From Polaribacter litorisediminis (GTDB taxonomy: Bacteria; Bacteroidota; Bacteroidia; Flavobacteriales; Flavobacteriaceae), in NCBI RefSeq assembly GCF_019968605.1, contig NZ_CP082966.1, positions 1,785,001-1,849,000 on the forward strand: DNA of 64,000 nucleotides. Direction: 5' to 3'. The position numbers and the translations under genes are program-made. The notes beneath the pieces are model-generated. The model saw only the letters and a list, made by a program, of their open reading frames with translations. It made no database searches and was not told the DNA's origin. Positions 36,201 through 44,879 of this stretch are shown here, piece after piece (position 1 is the first letter of the stretch; every line of letters starts with the position of its first letter).

Positions 36201-37491
36201 ACTCAAGAGTTCTTTATTTGAAGAATTAAAAAATACGCTTGGAGAAAAGGAATTATTAGATCTTATTTCTAAAGATGCTATTGAAAACGGAACCCCTATT
36301 GCGACATTATTAGATACCATAAAAGAAAATTTAGAGGACACTAAAACAGCTCAAAAAGTAAAATCATCGTTTGCTGGAGGTGTTTATGAAGATGGTTTAC
36401 CTTGGAGTGGTGTATTGGCTGAAATTGATACTAAAAAACATCATTGGAAGTTTGCAGCACACATTGCCAATAGAGACCCAAAAAATGTTCCTGCATTGAT
36501 CAAGGAATATCAAAAGAAAAGTAAAAACCCAAACAAAATAGAATTAGCTTGGAATGGAGGTTACATCTTAAACCCTGAATTGGTTGGAAAACTAGGCTTA
36601 CCCGAAACCTATATTGGTTCTCCTTTGGGCTTATTAATCATGAATAACAAGGTGTTTTGTCCGCCACTTTTTAACAAACCCGCTTTTATCATCTATAAAA
36701 ATGGAAATGTCGATATTAGAAAAGTAAATAGTAAAGCAGGTTTTATCATTGTAGATAAACAATATCAACTAGAATTTAAAGCTTCCAATTATAACAAACA
36801 TGGTAATAAAACTCCTTGCTTTTACGATTTGTCATATGCTGAAGAAACTATTAAAGGAAACGGAAATACAATTGTAAGAATAGCAGGAAATACGGTTAAA
36901 CAAATTATTAAAACAACCGATAAAGAAACTGTCCCCGTTATTCCTGTAGGCATCACCTTATCAATTCCTTCAAATTTATTTGATGAAAAACGATTTATAG
37001 AGGGGAAATCGATACATATTAAATTATTAGAACCAGTAACAAATCCTTATAAATGGGATGAAATATCTTATGCTATTGAAGCTGGCCCCATGTTAATTGA
37101 CCAGGGAAAGCAAATCTTAAATATGGAAGATGAAGGCTGGAAAACAACCAACTCCATTAAAACACAAGCCGCTAGATTAGATTTTACAGATATGAGAGGC
37201 CCAAAAATAGCGGTAGGAATTACTAAAGAAGGAAAATTGATGGTACTCATGGTCAATGGTAGAATTAGAGAATCTGTTGGAGCAACTCATTTTGATATGG
37301 TTGATATTCTTTTAAAATATGGCATGGAGAAAGCGATGGGATTTGATCCTGGAGGAAGCAGCACTTTAGTAGTTGATGGTAAAATCATGAATATTTCACC
37401 TTATAATAAAAATTATGAGAAAGATATTTATGCCCTACCTCCAGAACCTCGATTTGTTGCCAATGCTATTCTAGGTTGGATTGAAGGATAG
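33298..37491 (+). CDS. Bifunctional glycosyltransferase / NAGPA-type phosphodiester glycosidase fusion
   Basis: The 1397-aa protein has two recognisable ends. Residues about 1-590 are a GT4-type glycosyltransferase: it shares NNNHDFYWEGG with the previous protein and has QPTRVISRKSIELN and EGRGLPIIEAAACGTPIF. A middle part (about 590-1000) has no clear family. Residues about 1000-1397 are a phosphodiester-glycosidase (NAGPA/DUF2233) domain, with WNGGYILNPE, IEAGPMLIDQGK, QAARLDFTDMRG, and the signature DPGGSSTLVVDGK near residue 1349. The C-terminal domain type is known from exopolysaccharide enzymes that cleave sugar-phosphate diesters. A polymer made of sugar phosphates would need both activities. 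The protein lacks a signal peptide. Confidence 0.82.
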   Translation: MTQITTAKITNILKELKNEKINTWFDLGLFMDKFKEQNFPLAFNDDASAFNSHVEKGGIAFLTFYFTIDGITVETEKYAKTFKSIYPNIPIHFIAGDIKEEADELIPEDAFKKIIPEMEAFNAWPLYDDFFKIKMERGSSEYNDLIGKFWKEVLVLVEKLGTYIEENDISLLYLINVCSNPGNVSLALATVLISEYLGIPVINNNHDFYWEGGHRKEEINKKGLKKGPRDFFFHNAHIGEFFSIIETIYPWASRSWMNVNINKIQQNHLIKINGHNPANVALLGTAVDTKLHQMSKRDIIKAFMQVSTIFANKKETITVHTAAKHKESKRSLKPILLGHKAIKKLDFVNNNIVFLQPTRVISRKSIELNFKLIKRLFSYKPFAEKFIHNSQLKLSLIVSGPIPHGQQNYYHDLKKDFTNFLKELPKEFKSKVLLGFLFSEFDKNEFKKKYKKPLDIEQLYDVASLILLPSQTEGRGLPIIEAAACGTPIFCRQYEPREVYDQVIGRHLDESLRLKVLEFKGSKIPKQLAENICDHVFYPQNRIIDVTHNRNVIRKRYSIESLQENMQYILKRMHLQLNSISFQDNPQVVSLLKTYKTSVNFENDDLKAILNKKTRHYLPGYGRLSFMLYLKSLIDPSFFRVEEQLIKGRVMGYASMMENDIPDLVNTNLELIHKYYNAIDDIFKYVDGEISIRHDHALSYRHRNKKSYAYQAFTYQEITGLVNMIYSDIFKPKHLPDLTLAPQFFADWELALFQLTNSKFLGIDDRKILTKNLKKNVPKGYFPGRYIKHELEYFVLQPIRAQLKLTIEQELTAEVLQTKVEKLEKVYIFIHEERITKWFSSANIKDYLESDREPELGLLYKAGVVQIIETKQWSEGVHFPQMGAKAIKILRDIKAANGFLITNGEYAAMMTDIVEIDHFHIGKVQYEMTAKIMGIPKGSGFIQFVPAGVRTTLAYPTPIQTAKDFDLALKSSLFEELKNTLGEKELLDLISKDAIENGTPIATLLDTIKENLEDTKTAQKVKSSFAGGVYEDGLPWSGVLAEIDTKKHHWKFAAHIANRDPKNVPALIKEYQKKSKNPNKIELAWNGGYILNPELVGKLGLPETYIGSPLGLLIMNNKVFCPPLFNKPAFIIYKNGNVDIRKVNSKAGFIIVDKQYQLEFKASNYNKHGNKTPCFYDLSYAEETIKGNGNTIVRIAGNTVKQIIKTTDKETVPVIPVGITLSIPSNLFDEKRFIEGKSIHIKLLEPVTNPYKWDEISYAIEAGPMLIDQGKQILNMEDEGWKTTNSIKTQAARLDFTDMRGPKIAVGITKEGKLMVLMVNGRIRESVGATHFDMVDILLKYGMEKAMGFDPGGSSTLVVDGKIMNISPYNKNYEKDIYALPPEPRFVANAILGWIEG

Positions 37492-37737
37492 TTTGTTATA
37501 AGCATCAAATCTATCCTACTTTTTTAAAATTCTAAATTGGCTAAATAAAAATGCGTTATTTTTTATCAGAAGAAATATCATATGTAGTATGTGTAAAGAA
37601 TGAAAGTATCATATCTGCAAAAAATGGTACTATTTATGGCACCGTAAAACGACTTATAAACGGCCGTTTCTGCCAAATATTTTAACTGTTTTTTTGAAAG
37701 ATAAGTTTTATCTTTGCACTCAATTTAATAATTAAAA

Positions 37738-38763
37738 ATGAAGAAATTAAGCACGCTATTTTTTAGTATGTTCATGATGATTGCATGCACGCAAGAACAC
37801 GCTAAAGAATATCTTACCATATCAGGAAAATTAGAAAACAACAAAGATTCTATTATCTCAATAGCCAGTAGAGAAGGTATTATAAAAAAAATAACGCTTA
37901 AAAAAGACGGCTCTTTTAAAGATACTTTAAACATACAGAAAGCCGCTATTTATACCTTAACAAGTGCAAATAAAATGTCCCCTATTTATTTAAAAAACGG
38001 ATATAATATTTCATTAACAGGTAATGCTGATGAATTTATGGAGAGTTTTAAATTTTCTGGTGAAGGTGCATCCAACAGTAATTTTATTTTGGCGCAAATA
38101 ACAAAGAACCAAACGATGGGGAATCCTCAACTAATCTTGGATTTAGAAGAAGCAGCTTTTCGAGAAAAAGTAGCTGCTATAAAGTCTGAGTATGATAGTA
38201 TTTTAGAATCTTACACAGATTTAGATAGTACTTTATACACCTCTGTAAAACAACAAAATGAGCAATTAGTTGTGTATTTTGATAATGCCTATGCGAAAAA
38301 CAAAGTGATGGGAAAAGGAAAGCCTTCTCCTAAATTTGAGAATTATATAGACATAAAAGGGGGTAAAAAATCTTTAGATTCTTTTAAAGGAAAATATGTT
38401 TATATCGATGTGTGGGCTACTTGGTGCGGACCTTGTATTCAACAAATACCGTATTTACAAAGTTTAGAAAAAGAATACCACGATAAGAACATTGAATTTG
38501 TAAGTATTTCTACAGATGAAGCAAGAAGAAGCGGTGGCTCTTGGGAAGCCGCAGAAAAAAAATGGAGAGATTTTGTAAAAAAGAAAAACATGAGTGGTGT
38601 ACAGCTTTGGTCTGGACAAGATTATTCTTTTCAGCAAGCATATGAAATCAACGGAATTCCTAGGTTTATCTTAATTGATCCTGAAGGAAAAATCGTAGAT
38701 GCAAATGCGCTAAGACCTTCGGATCCACAATTAAAAAATTTACTAACATCTTTAGGTCTTTAA
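37738..38763 (+). CDS. TlpA-like thioredoxin-family lipoprotein with DUF4369 domain
   Basis: The 341-aa protein has a lipoprotein signal (LFFSMFMMIAC, Cys near residue 17). A DUF4369-type beta-domain (about 25-120) is followed by a TlpA/ResA-like thioredoxin domain (about 200-341) with the active site WATWCGPCIQQ. The cis-proline loop NGIPRFILID is present. It would act as a periplasmic thiol-disulphide reductant, perhaps in cytochrome c maturation or cell-envelope redox. A TATCTTTG -7-like box lies at about 37708-37715. A terminator follows. Confidence 0.92.
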   Translation: MKKLSTLFFSMFMMIACTQEHAKEYLTISGKLENNKDSIISIASREGIIKKITLKKDGSFKDTLNIQKAAIYTLTSANKMSPIYLKNGYNISLTGNADEFMESFKFSGEGASNSNFILAQITKNQTMGNPQLILDLEEAAFREKVAAIKSEYDSILESYTDLDSTLYTSVKQQNEQLVVYFDNAYAKNKVMGKGKPSPKFENYIDIKGGKKSLDSFKGKYVYIDVWATWCGPCIQQIPYLQSLEKEYHDKNIEFVSISTDEARRSGGSWEAAEKKWRDFVKKKNMSGVQLWSGQDYSFQQAYEINGIPRFILIDPEGKIVDANALRPSDPQLKNLLTSLGL

Positions 38764-38785
38764 GGTTTTAAAACAGCATATAAAT

Positions 38786-38821
38786 AAAAAAGGGAAATTC
38801 TTTAAAGAATTTCCCTTTTTT
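38786..38821. terminator. Bidirectional terminator between the TlpA-like gene and accA
   Basis: An 18-bp near-perfect palindrome (AAAAAAGGGAAATTCTTT / AAAGAATTTCCCTTTTTT) has no unpaired bases at its centre, so the actual loop is smaller. It serves both converging genes. Confidence 0.9.
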
Positions 38822-38852
38822 ATTTATATCACTATTTTATGCTTAAAAAAAA

Positions 38853-39806
38853 TTACTCTTTGTACACGCCCATATTTGCATATTTGTCCATTCTTTTAGA
38901 AACTAAATCTGCATCATTTAAATCTTTTAATTCATTAAATGCGGCAACAATTTGCTCCTGTACTGATTTAAAAGCTTCTTCTCTGTTAGAATGCGCTCCG
39001 CCTACCGGCTCCTTAATTATAGCGTCAATTAACTTTAACCTTTTCATATCGGTACCTGTTAATTTTAGTGCGGCTGCTGCTTGTTCTTTAAACTCCCAAC
39101 TTCTCCATAAAATAGAAGAACAAGATTCTGGAGAAATTACGGTATACCAAGTATTTTCCATCATATAAACCCTATCTCCCACTCCAATACCTAATGCTCC
39201 ACCAGATGCACCTTCGCCAATTACGATGGTTATAATAGGAGTCTTTAAACGAGTCATTTCAAAAATATTTCTTGCAATTGCCTCACCCTGTCCACGTTCT
39301 TCTGCTTCTAAACCAGGATATGCCCCAGGAGTATCTAACAAAGTAACTACAGGAATTCCAAATTTTTCTGCCATTTTCATTAAACGCAAGGCTTTTCTAT
39401 ATCCTTCAGGATTTGCCATTCCGAAGTTTCTGAATTGTCGCGTTTTAGTATTGTATCCTTTTTGCTGACCAATAAACATAAAAGATTGATCGCCAATTTT
39501 ACCCAAACCACCAATCATGGCTTTATCATCTTTTACATTTCTGTCTCCATGAAGTTCCATAAAAGTATCTCCACAAATGGCTTTAATGTAATCTAATGTA
39601 TACGGTCTATTTGGGTGTCTAGATAATTGTACCCTTTGCCACGGCGTTAAATTTTTGTAAATATCTTTTTTGGCAGTGGCTAATTTCTTTTCAATTTTTT
39701 TGCAAGTGGCAGTAACATCTACATCACTTTCTTTGCCAATAATTTCACATTTTTGAAGCTGATCTTCGAGCTCTTTAATTGGCATTTCAAAATCTAAATA
39801 TTCCAT
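38853..39806 (-). CDS. accA: Acetyl-CoA carboxylase carboxyltransferase, alpha subunit
   Basis: This subunit, together with AccD, moves carboxyl groups to acetyl-CoA to give malonyl-CoA, the first step of fatty-acid synthesis. The 317-aa protein carries the family motifs: [51 protein letters not shown] and [15 protein letters not shown]. It is standalone here; accD is not in the window. Confidence 0.97.
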   Translation of the reverse strand: MEYLDFEMPIKELEDQLQKCEIIGKESDVDVTATCKKIEKKLATAKKDIYKNLTPWQRVQLSRHPNRPYTLDYIKAICGDTFMELHGDRNVKDDKAMIGGLGKIGDQSFMFIGQQKGYNTKTRQFRNFGMANPEGYRKALRLMKMAEKFGIPVVTLLDTPGAYPGLEAEERGQGEAIARNIFEMTRLKTPIITIVIGEGASGGALGIGVGDRVYMMENTWYTVISPESCSSILWRSWEFKEQAAAALKLTGTDMKRLKLIDAIIKEPVGGAHSNREEAFKSVQEQIVAAFNELKDLNDADLVSKRMDKYANMGVYKE

Positions 39807-39880
39807 TTTGCAGTTCTTTTACTTTCGTTAATTGAATAAACAAACATACTACAAAATTTACTTTTTCATACTAATTGATC

Positions 39881-40795
39881 TTATTTTTTTGATTTTAGTC
39901 TTTGCTGAAGTTTATGTTTTATCACCGATTTATTTTTGATAATTCCGTTAAATAGTACCACGCCCAAAACAATACAGGCACCAAAATAAAACTCAGGTTG
40001 CATTTTTTCTTTATCCCCAAAAATAAAAAGAGCCAAAATAATAGCATAAATAGGCTCTAAATTAATCGTTAACATTACTGTATAAGGTGATATGTATTTC
40101 ATAACTCTTACAGAAGCTATAAAAGCATATGCTGTACAAATACTGCTTAAAATAAATAAGTAGCCCCAATCTAAATACGATAATTTAAAAAAAGAAACAG
40201 AGAAACTATTATTTAAAAACAGATAAACGGTTACAAACAAGGTTCCAAATAAAAGTTGATATAATGATATATTATTGGCATCGTATTTTTTTACAAATAG
40301 GCCGTTTAAAACTGAAAAAAGCGCCCCTAAAAAAGAAGAAATCAATGCATAGATAATGCCTAGTTTATACTGAGTTTCAAAATTAAAAATGATATACAAA
40401 CCTGCTATGACAATCAAACCGAGGATAATTTCTAACAATTTTATTTTCCTTTTAAAAAAAAAGGGTTCTATGAATGATGTAAAAAAAGCACCTGAACTCA
40501 TGGTTACCAAAGCTACCGAAACGTTGGAAACTTTTATGGCTTTAAAAAAAAATATCCAATGCAAGGCGATAATAATTCCTGAAAACAAAAATTTTAGCAA
40601 TCCCTTTTTATCAACATAAAAAGATTTCTTTTTAAACAAAAAATAAATCATGATAAAAATTACCGCCAAACCCATTCTAAAAAATACTAAAGGAATGGCA
40701 TCAATGGTAATTAACGCACCCAATATGGCGGTAAAACCCCATATAAAAACAATAAGATGCAGTAATAAATAATTCTTTAGTTTACTTTCTAGCAT
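39881..40795 (-). CDS. EamA/DMT-superfamily membrane transporter
   Basis: The ATG at 40795 is chosen over an upstream one, since it starts MLESKLKNYLLLHLIVFIWG at helix 1 (304 aa). Ten hydrophobic segments are visible in two EamA-type halves, with RMGLAVIFIMIYFL in the first and AYAFIASVRVMKYISPY in the second. It is a drug/metabolite exporter-like protein of unknown substrate. The start overlaps the lptG-like gene by 14 bases, indicating coupling. Confidence 0.88.
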   Translation of the reverse strand: MLESKLKNYLLLHLIVFIWGFTAILGALITIDAIPLVFFRMGLAVIFIMIYFLFKKKSFYVDKKGLLKFLFSGIIIALHWIFFFKAIKVSNVSVALVTMSSGAFFTSFIEPFFFKRKIKLLEIILGLIVIAGLYIIFNFETQYKLGIIYALISSFLGALFSVLNGLFVKKYDANNISLYQLLFGTLFVTVYLFLNNSFSVSFFKLSYLDWGYLFILSSICTAYAFIASVRVMKYISPYTVMLTINLEPIYAIILALFIFGDKEKMQPEFYFGACIVLGVVLFNGIIKNKSVIKHKLQQRLKSKK

Positions 40796-41873
40796 TAAAA
40801 TAGAGATAAATGGCAACGCAACCAAAAAAGAAGTTAGGCATCCACACATATAAAAGTGAATTTACACCAGCCACAGCGCCTAAAACTTCAGAAATTTTCA
40901 TTAAAAAAACATAGATAAACATCAAACCAATACCAATGGCTAAATTAACTCCTGTACCTCCTCTTCGTTTTCTATAGGCTAGCGCTACGGCAATGACTGT
41001 TAAGATATAAGATGCCATCGGCAAACTTGTTCTTTTATGAAATTCTACCAAATATGCATTTAAATTTTTAACACCTCTCTTTTTAGAAACCTCAATAAAT
41101 TTATACAATTCATCTGAGGGCATTTCTTGCGCTAAAGCAGATTTATAAATTAAATCTTTGGGTGTAAAACTAAAAACAGTATCTATTTTCCGCCCAGAAA
41201 AGATACTATCTCTGTCCTTATAAATTTTTCGTAATCTCCAGTTTTGTAGAGCAAAAGTAGAATCTTTGTTTTGATACTTTATATTATCTGCAACTAATTT
41301 TGATTTTAATTGCAAACCATCATAAACCTCTGAGGTAAAATCGTACCCTGAGTTTGTTTCTGTGTTAAAATTTCTAATAAAAATATACGTACTGTCCGTT
41401 AATTGTAAACTAAAATCACTTATGTATTTAAATTCTTGTTTCTGACTTCTGGTATTTATAAACTCTTTCTCGAATTTTTTTCTTGTTATACTGCTATTAG
41501 GCACCACAAAATGATTCATTAATAAAGATAATAAAGTAACCAAAGTAGCCCCCAAAAAATAAGGATATAAAAAACGCTGAAAAGAAACTTTGGCGTTTGT
41601 TATCGCTATAATTTCTGTATTATTAGACAATTTAGAGGTAAATAAAATTACCGCAATAAAGAGCGCCAAAGGCATAAAAGTATTGGCATAATAGATAATG
41701 AAATTCTTGTAATACTCATCTGCAATTTGATAAAAGCCTAAATCTACATGTTCTAGAAAATTATCAATTTTTTCAGAAATATCGATTGCCAACGCTATAG
41801 GAATCAAAATTAATAGGGTAAACAAAAATGTTACCAAGAATCGTTTTAATATGTACCAATCAATTATTTTCAA
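40782..41873 (-). CDS. LptF/LptG family lipopolysaccharide export permease
   Basis: The 363-aa protein is a YjgP/YjgQ-type permease. The first helix starts at DWYILKRFLVTFLFTLLILIPIALAID, followed by three N-terminal helices, a periplasmic beta-jellyroll (about residues 120-265), and three C-terminal helices (SLPMASYILTVIAVALAYRKRRGG onward). LptF/G couple ATPase work of LptB to lipopolysaccharide extraction from the inner membrane. It cannot be assigned to LptF or LptG from the sequence alone. Confidence 0.88.
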   Translation of the reverse strand: MKIIDWYILKRFLVTFLFTLLILIPIALAIDISEKIDNFLEHVDLGFYQIADEYYKNFIIYYANTFMPLALFIAVILFTSKLSNNTEIIAITNAKVSFQRFLYPYFLGATLVTLLSLLMNHFVVPNSSITRKKFEKEFINTRSQKQEFKYISDFSLQLTDSTYIFIRNFNTETNSGYDFTSEVYDGLQLKSKLVADNIKYQNKDSTFALQNWRLRKIYKDRDSIFSGRKIDTVFSFTPKDLIYKSALAQEMPSDELYKFIEVSKKRGVKNLNAYLVEFHKRTSLPMASYILTVIAVALAYRKRRGGTGVNLAIGIGLMFIYVFLMKISEVLGAVAGVNSLLYVWMPNFFFGCVAIYLYFNARK

Positions 41874-41956
41874 ATTTTTGATATTAGTTTTTAGTTTTTA
41901 GTGCATCGTTTTTGGTTTATCGTAGTTACAAATAATCACCAACCAAAAACAATCAA

Positions 41957-43087
41957 CTACAATCTTTTATCCATTTGTTTTACCATCTTATCTTTCCATT
42001 CCCTAAAATCTCCTGCTAAAATATGTTTTCTCGCTTCACGTGTTAACCAAACATAAAAGCCAAGGTTGTGAATAGAGGCAATTTGCTTACCTAACATTTC
42101 TTTAGCAACAAATAAATGACGTAAATATGCTTTAGAATGATAAATACCTACCTCTGTAATACCCATTTCATCAATAGGAGAAAAATCATGTTCCCACTTT
42201 TTATTTTTAATGTTGATGGTTCCATGCGCCGTAAATAACATTCCGTTTCTAGCATTTCTGGTTGGCATTACGCAATCGAACATGTCAATACCCAATGCAA
42301 TATTTTCTAAAATATTGATGGGCGTACCAACTCCCATTAAATAACGAGGTTTATCTTCTGGTAAAATTGCCGTAACTATTTCTGTCATGGCATACATTTC
42401 TTCAGCTGGTTCCCCTACCGAAAGACCTCCAATTGCATTTGCTTGCGCGCCCGCATTGGCAATATATTCAGCAGATTGTTTTCTTAAATCTTTATATGTA
42501 CTACCTTGCACTATCGGAAAAAAAGTTTGCTCAAAACCGTATTTAAAAGGTAGTTTTTCAAGGTGATTCATACAACGATCTAACCATCTATGCGTCATAT
42601 GCATAGAACGTTTTGCATAATTATACTCACAAGGGTACGGTGTGCACTCATCAAAAGCCATGATAATATCTGCACCAATTGTACGCTGTGTTTCCATGAC
42701 GTTTTCTGGAGTAAAAAAATGCATAGAGCCATCAATATGACTTTTAAACTTTACCCCTTCTTCGTTAATTTTTCTTCTTCCTGATAACGAATATACTTGG
42801 TATCCACCTGAATCTGTTAAGATATTTCGATCCCAATTCATAAATTTATGCAAACCACCAGCTTTCTCTAAAATCTCTAATTTAGGTCTTAAATACAAAT
42901 GATAAGTATTTGCCAAAATAATGTCAGGATTCACCTGATTCTTCAATTCATTTTGATGGACACCTTTTACGGTACCTACGGTTCCTACGGGCATAAAAAT
43001 GGGCGTTTCTATGATTCCGTGATCCGTAGTAATAACTCCTGCTCTGGCTTGACTCTTTGGGTCTGTTGTTTTTAGGTCGAATTTCAT
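41957..43087 (-). CDS. tgt: tRNA-guanine transglycosylase lacking the usual zinc cysteines
   Basis: The enzyme exchanges guanine-34 for preQ1 in queuosine tRNAs. The ATG at 43087 (MKFDLKTTDPKSQ) is the likelier start; a longer one adds three residues. The 376-aa protein has the nucleophile segment FDCVMPTRNARNG and the substrate-binding DSGGYQVYSLSG. The usual C-terminal zinc site (C-x-C-x2-C plus His) is replaced by SPIDEMGITEVGIYHSKAYLRH; only the HNLGFY histidine remains. That loss looks lineage-wide, as I recall it in other flavobacterial Tgt proteins, but this is from memory. Confidence 0.93.
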   Translation of the reverse strand: MKFDLKTTDPKSQARAGVITTDHGIIETPIFMPVGTVGTVKGVHQNELKNQVNPDIILANTYHLYLRPKLEILEKAGGLHKFMNWDRNILTDSGGYQVYSLSGRRKINEEGVKFKSHIDGSMHFFTPENVMETQRTIGADIIMAFDECTPYPCEYNYAKRSMHMTHRWLDRCMNHLEKLPFKYGFEQTFFPIVQGSTYKDLRKQSAEYIANAGAQANAIGGLSVGEPAEEMYAMTEIVTAILPEDKPRYLMGVGTPINILENIALGIDMFDCVMPTRNARNGMLFTAHGTINIKNKKWEHDFSPIDEMGITEVGIYHSKAYLRHLFVAKEMLGKQIASIHNLGFYVWLTREARKHILAGDFREWKDKMVKQMDKRL

Positions 43088-43220
43088 TGAGGGCAAAGAT
43101 AGTATTATTGTAAGAAGCTAAAAATTAAAAGATTCTTAAAGGTTCAGAAAAAAGTAAACAACTATTTCACAAATTTTTGCGTACACTTTTTCTTTTAAAT
43201 TAAATGTTTTTGGTTTTCGA

Positions 43221-44141
43221 TTAAAATCTTTTTTTCTTTTTTGATGAAAAACCCAAATTACTTTTTTTATTTTTTGGTGATGATTTTCTAAAAGATGCAC
43301 TTTTTTTATTAAAGTCATTTTTGGCAGGCGCACTCTTTCTTTTTGGCTTTGCCGACTTTGGTTTGTCTTTTACTACAGAGGCTTCTTCTGTTTTTGAGGA
43401 GGATGAAATCATGGCATTAATTTCTTTCATTTCATCTTCCGTTAATTCGCGCCAATCGCCAGTTTGCAAATATCCCAAATCGATGTTCATAATTCGGGTG
43501 CGTTTTAACTTGGTTACTTCGTACCCTAAATATTCACACATTCTTCGAATTTGACGATTTAAACCTTGGGTTAAAACAATTTTAAAGATTTTTGCACTGA
43601 TCTTTTCTACCAAACATTTTTGAGTTATGGTTCCTAAAATCGGAATTCCATTGCCCATTTTCTGAATAAAATCATCTGTGATTACCTTATTTACAGATAC
43701 AAAATATTCCTTTTCATGATTGTTTCCTGCTCGTAAAATTTTATTGACAATATCTCCATCATTCGTCAGGAAAATCAATCCTTCAGAAGGTTTATCTAAA
43801 CGCCCAATAGGAAATAATCTTTCGGGGTAATTGATATGTTTTACAATATTATTAGGTTCTCTATCATCTGTTGTAGAAACAATCCCAACAGGTTTATTTA
43901 AAGCAATGTATACCGTAACATCTTTTGGTTTTACATCCCGTCCGTTTAATTTTACCACATCTTTTTTACCAACTCTATTTCCTAATTGTGTTGGTTTTCC
44001 GTTGATCGTGACTCTGCCCTCTTTGATGAATTTTTCCGCTTCTCTGCGCGAACAAATTCCGGAAGAACTTATGTATTTATTAAGGTTGATAGATTGTTGA
44101 TTGTTGATATCCAAAAGAAACAGTTTTTTGCAAAAATACAT
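43221..44141 (-). CDS. rluF: 23S rRNA pseudouridine synthase (RsuA/RluB/RluF type)
   Basis: The 306-aa protein starts with an S4 RNA-binding domain ([30 protein letters not shown]). The catalytic part has the nucleophile motif [19 protein letters not shown] and the [15 protein letters not shown] helix. It would convert a uridine in 23S rRNA to pseudouridine. The last 70 residues are a basic, Lys/Ser-rich tail ([13 protein letters not shown], then [18 protein letters not shown]). The RluF assignment rests on the [14 protein letters not shown] segment and is tentative within the family. Confidence 0.9.
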   Translation of the reverse strand: MYFCKKLFLLDINNQQSINLNKYISSSGICSRREAEKFIKEGRVTINGKPTQLGNRVGKKDVVKLNGRDVKPKDVTVYIALNKPVGIVSTTDDREPNNIVKHINYPERLFPIGRLDKPSEGLIFLTNDGDIVNKILRAGNNHEKEYFVSVNKVITDDFIQKMGNGIPILGTITQKCLVEKISAKIFKIVLTQGLNRQIRRMCEYLGYEVTKLKRTRIMNIDLGYLQTGDWRELTEDEMKEINAMISSSSKTEEASVVKDKPKSAKPKRKSAPAKNDFNKKSASFRKSSPKNKKSNLGFSSKKKKRF

Positions 44142-44190
44142 AATTCATTTCAACAAGGGTTCTAACCCCTTGCAATTCATGCATATTTAT

Positions 44191-44793
44191 CTATAATTCT
44201 ATCGTCCTAAAAGTTAAATTAATTCTAGGTACATTTACCTTTTTAGTAGGCGGTAATCTGTGCATCCAATGGGTTTGCGTCTGTTCTTTCATCACCAACA
44301 AACTTCCTTTTTCTAAAATAATATCTATTCTTTGTTTATTTTCTTTGTGTTTAAAAGAAAATTTTCGGGTTGCTCCTAAAGATAGTGATGCGATGGCACC
44401 ATTTTTTTTGAGCATTTTTTCACCATCTGAATGATAGGCCATGCCTTCATCTCCAGAATGATATAAATTCAACAAGCAAGAATTATACGTTTCGTTGCTT
44501 TCTTTTTCAACAATTTCTTTAAGTTCCAGTAATTCTTGAGTCCAAATATTAGCCGTTTTTGTCACTTTAGAATAGGTATAAGAATATTCTGAATCTCCGT
44601 ACCAAGCTACTTTTCTTTTGGTGATGATTTTCTTTCCAAACATCATGGCTTCATCATTTTTCCAATGAATCGTCTTTAAAAATTGCTGATAATAAAAATC
44701 GCTTTGCATCGCATTTAAAATAATACCATGATAATTGGCAACCCCATCAAAGGGTAAAATATTTTTTATTGTATCCGAAGAAAATAAATCCAT
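44191..44793 (-). CDS. alkB: AlkB-like 2-oxoglutarate/Fe(II)-dependent oxygenase
   Basis: The 200-aa protein has the AlkB fold. The HxD iron ligands are in GMAYHSDGEKML and the distal His in THWMHRLPPTK. The 2-oxoglutarate-binding Arg sits in RINLTFRTIEL, and the GATRKFSFKHK strand is typical. It resembles the AlkB/ALKBH2-3-type repair enzymes that demethylate N-alkylated bases in DNA or RNA. It is standalone. Confidence 0.9.
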   Translation of the reverse strand: MDLFSSDTIKNILPFDGVANYHGIILNAMQSDFYYQQFLKTIHWKNDEAMMFGKKIITKRKVAWYGDSEYSYTYSKVTKTANIWTQELLELKEIVEKESNETYNSCLLNLYHSGDEGMAYHSDGEKMLKKNGAIASLSLGATRKFSFKHKENKQRIDIILEKGSLLVMKEQTQTHWMHRLPPTKKVNVPRINLTFRTIEL

Positions 44794-44879
44794 GCCCTAA
44801 AAATACTCAAAAACCATAGAATGCAATAATTTGTTTGTTACTGCTTTTTAAAAACTTTAAGGTTGCGTATTTTTACACC

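Noticed and set aside
37551..37685. 44-codon plus-strand frame before the TlpA-like gene, with an AAACGGCCGTTT palindrome at 37658-37669
   Set aside because: Too short, no family and no clear promoter; the palindrome may be an operator but there is no second site to support it.
43136..43333. Lys-rich minus-strand frame beside the pseudouridine synthase
   Set aside because: It overlaps the basic tail of the rluF-like gene in another frame and shows only a shadow of its codons.
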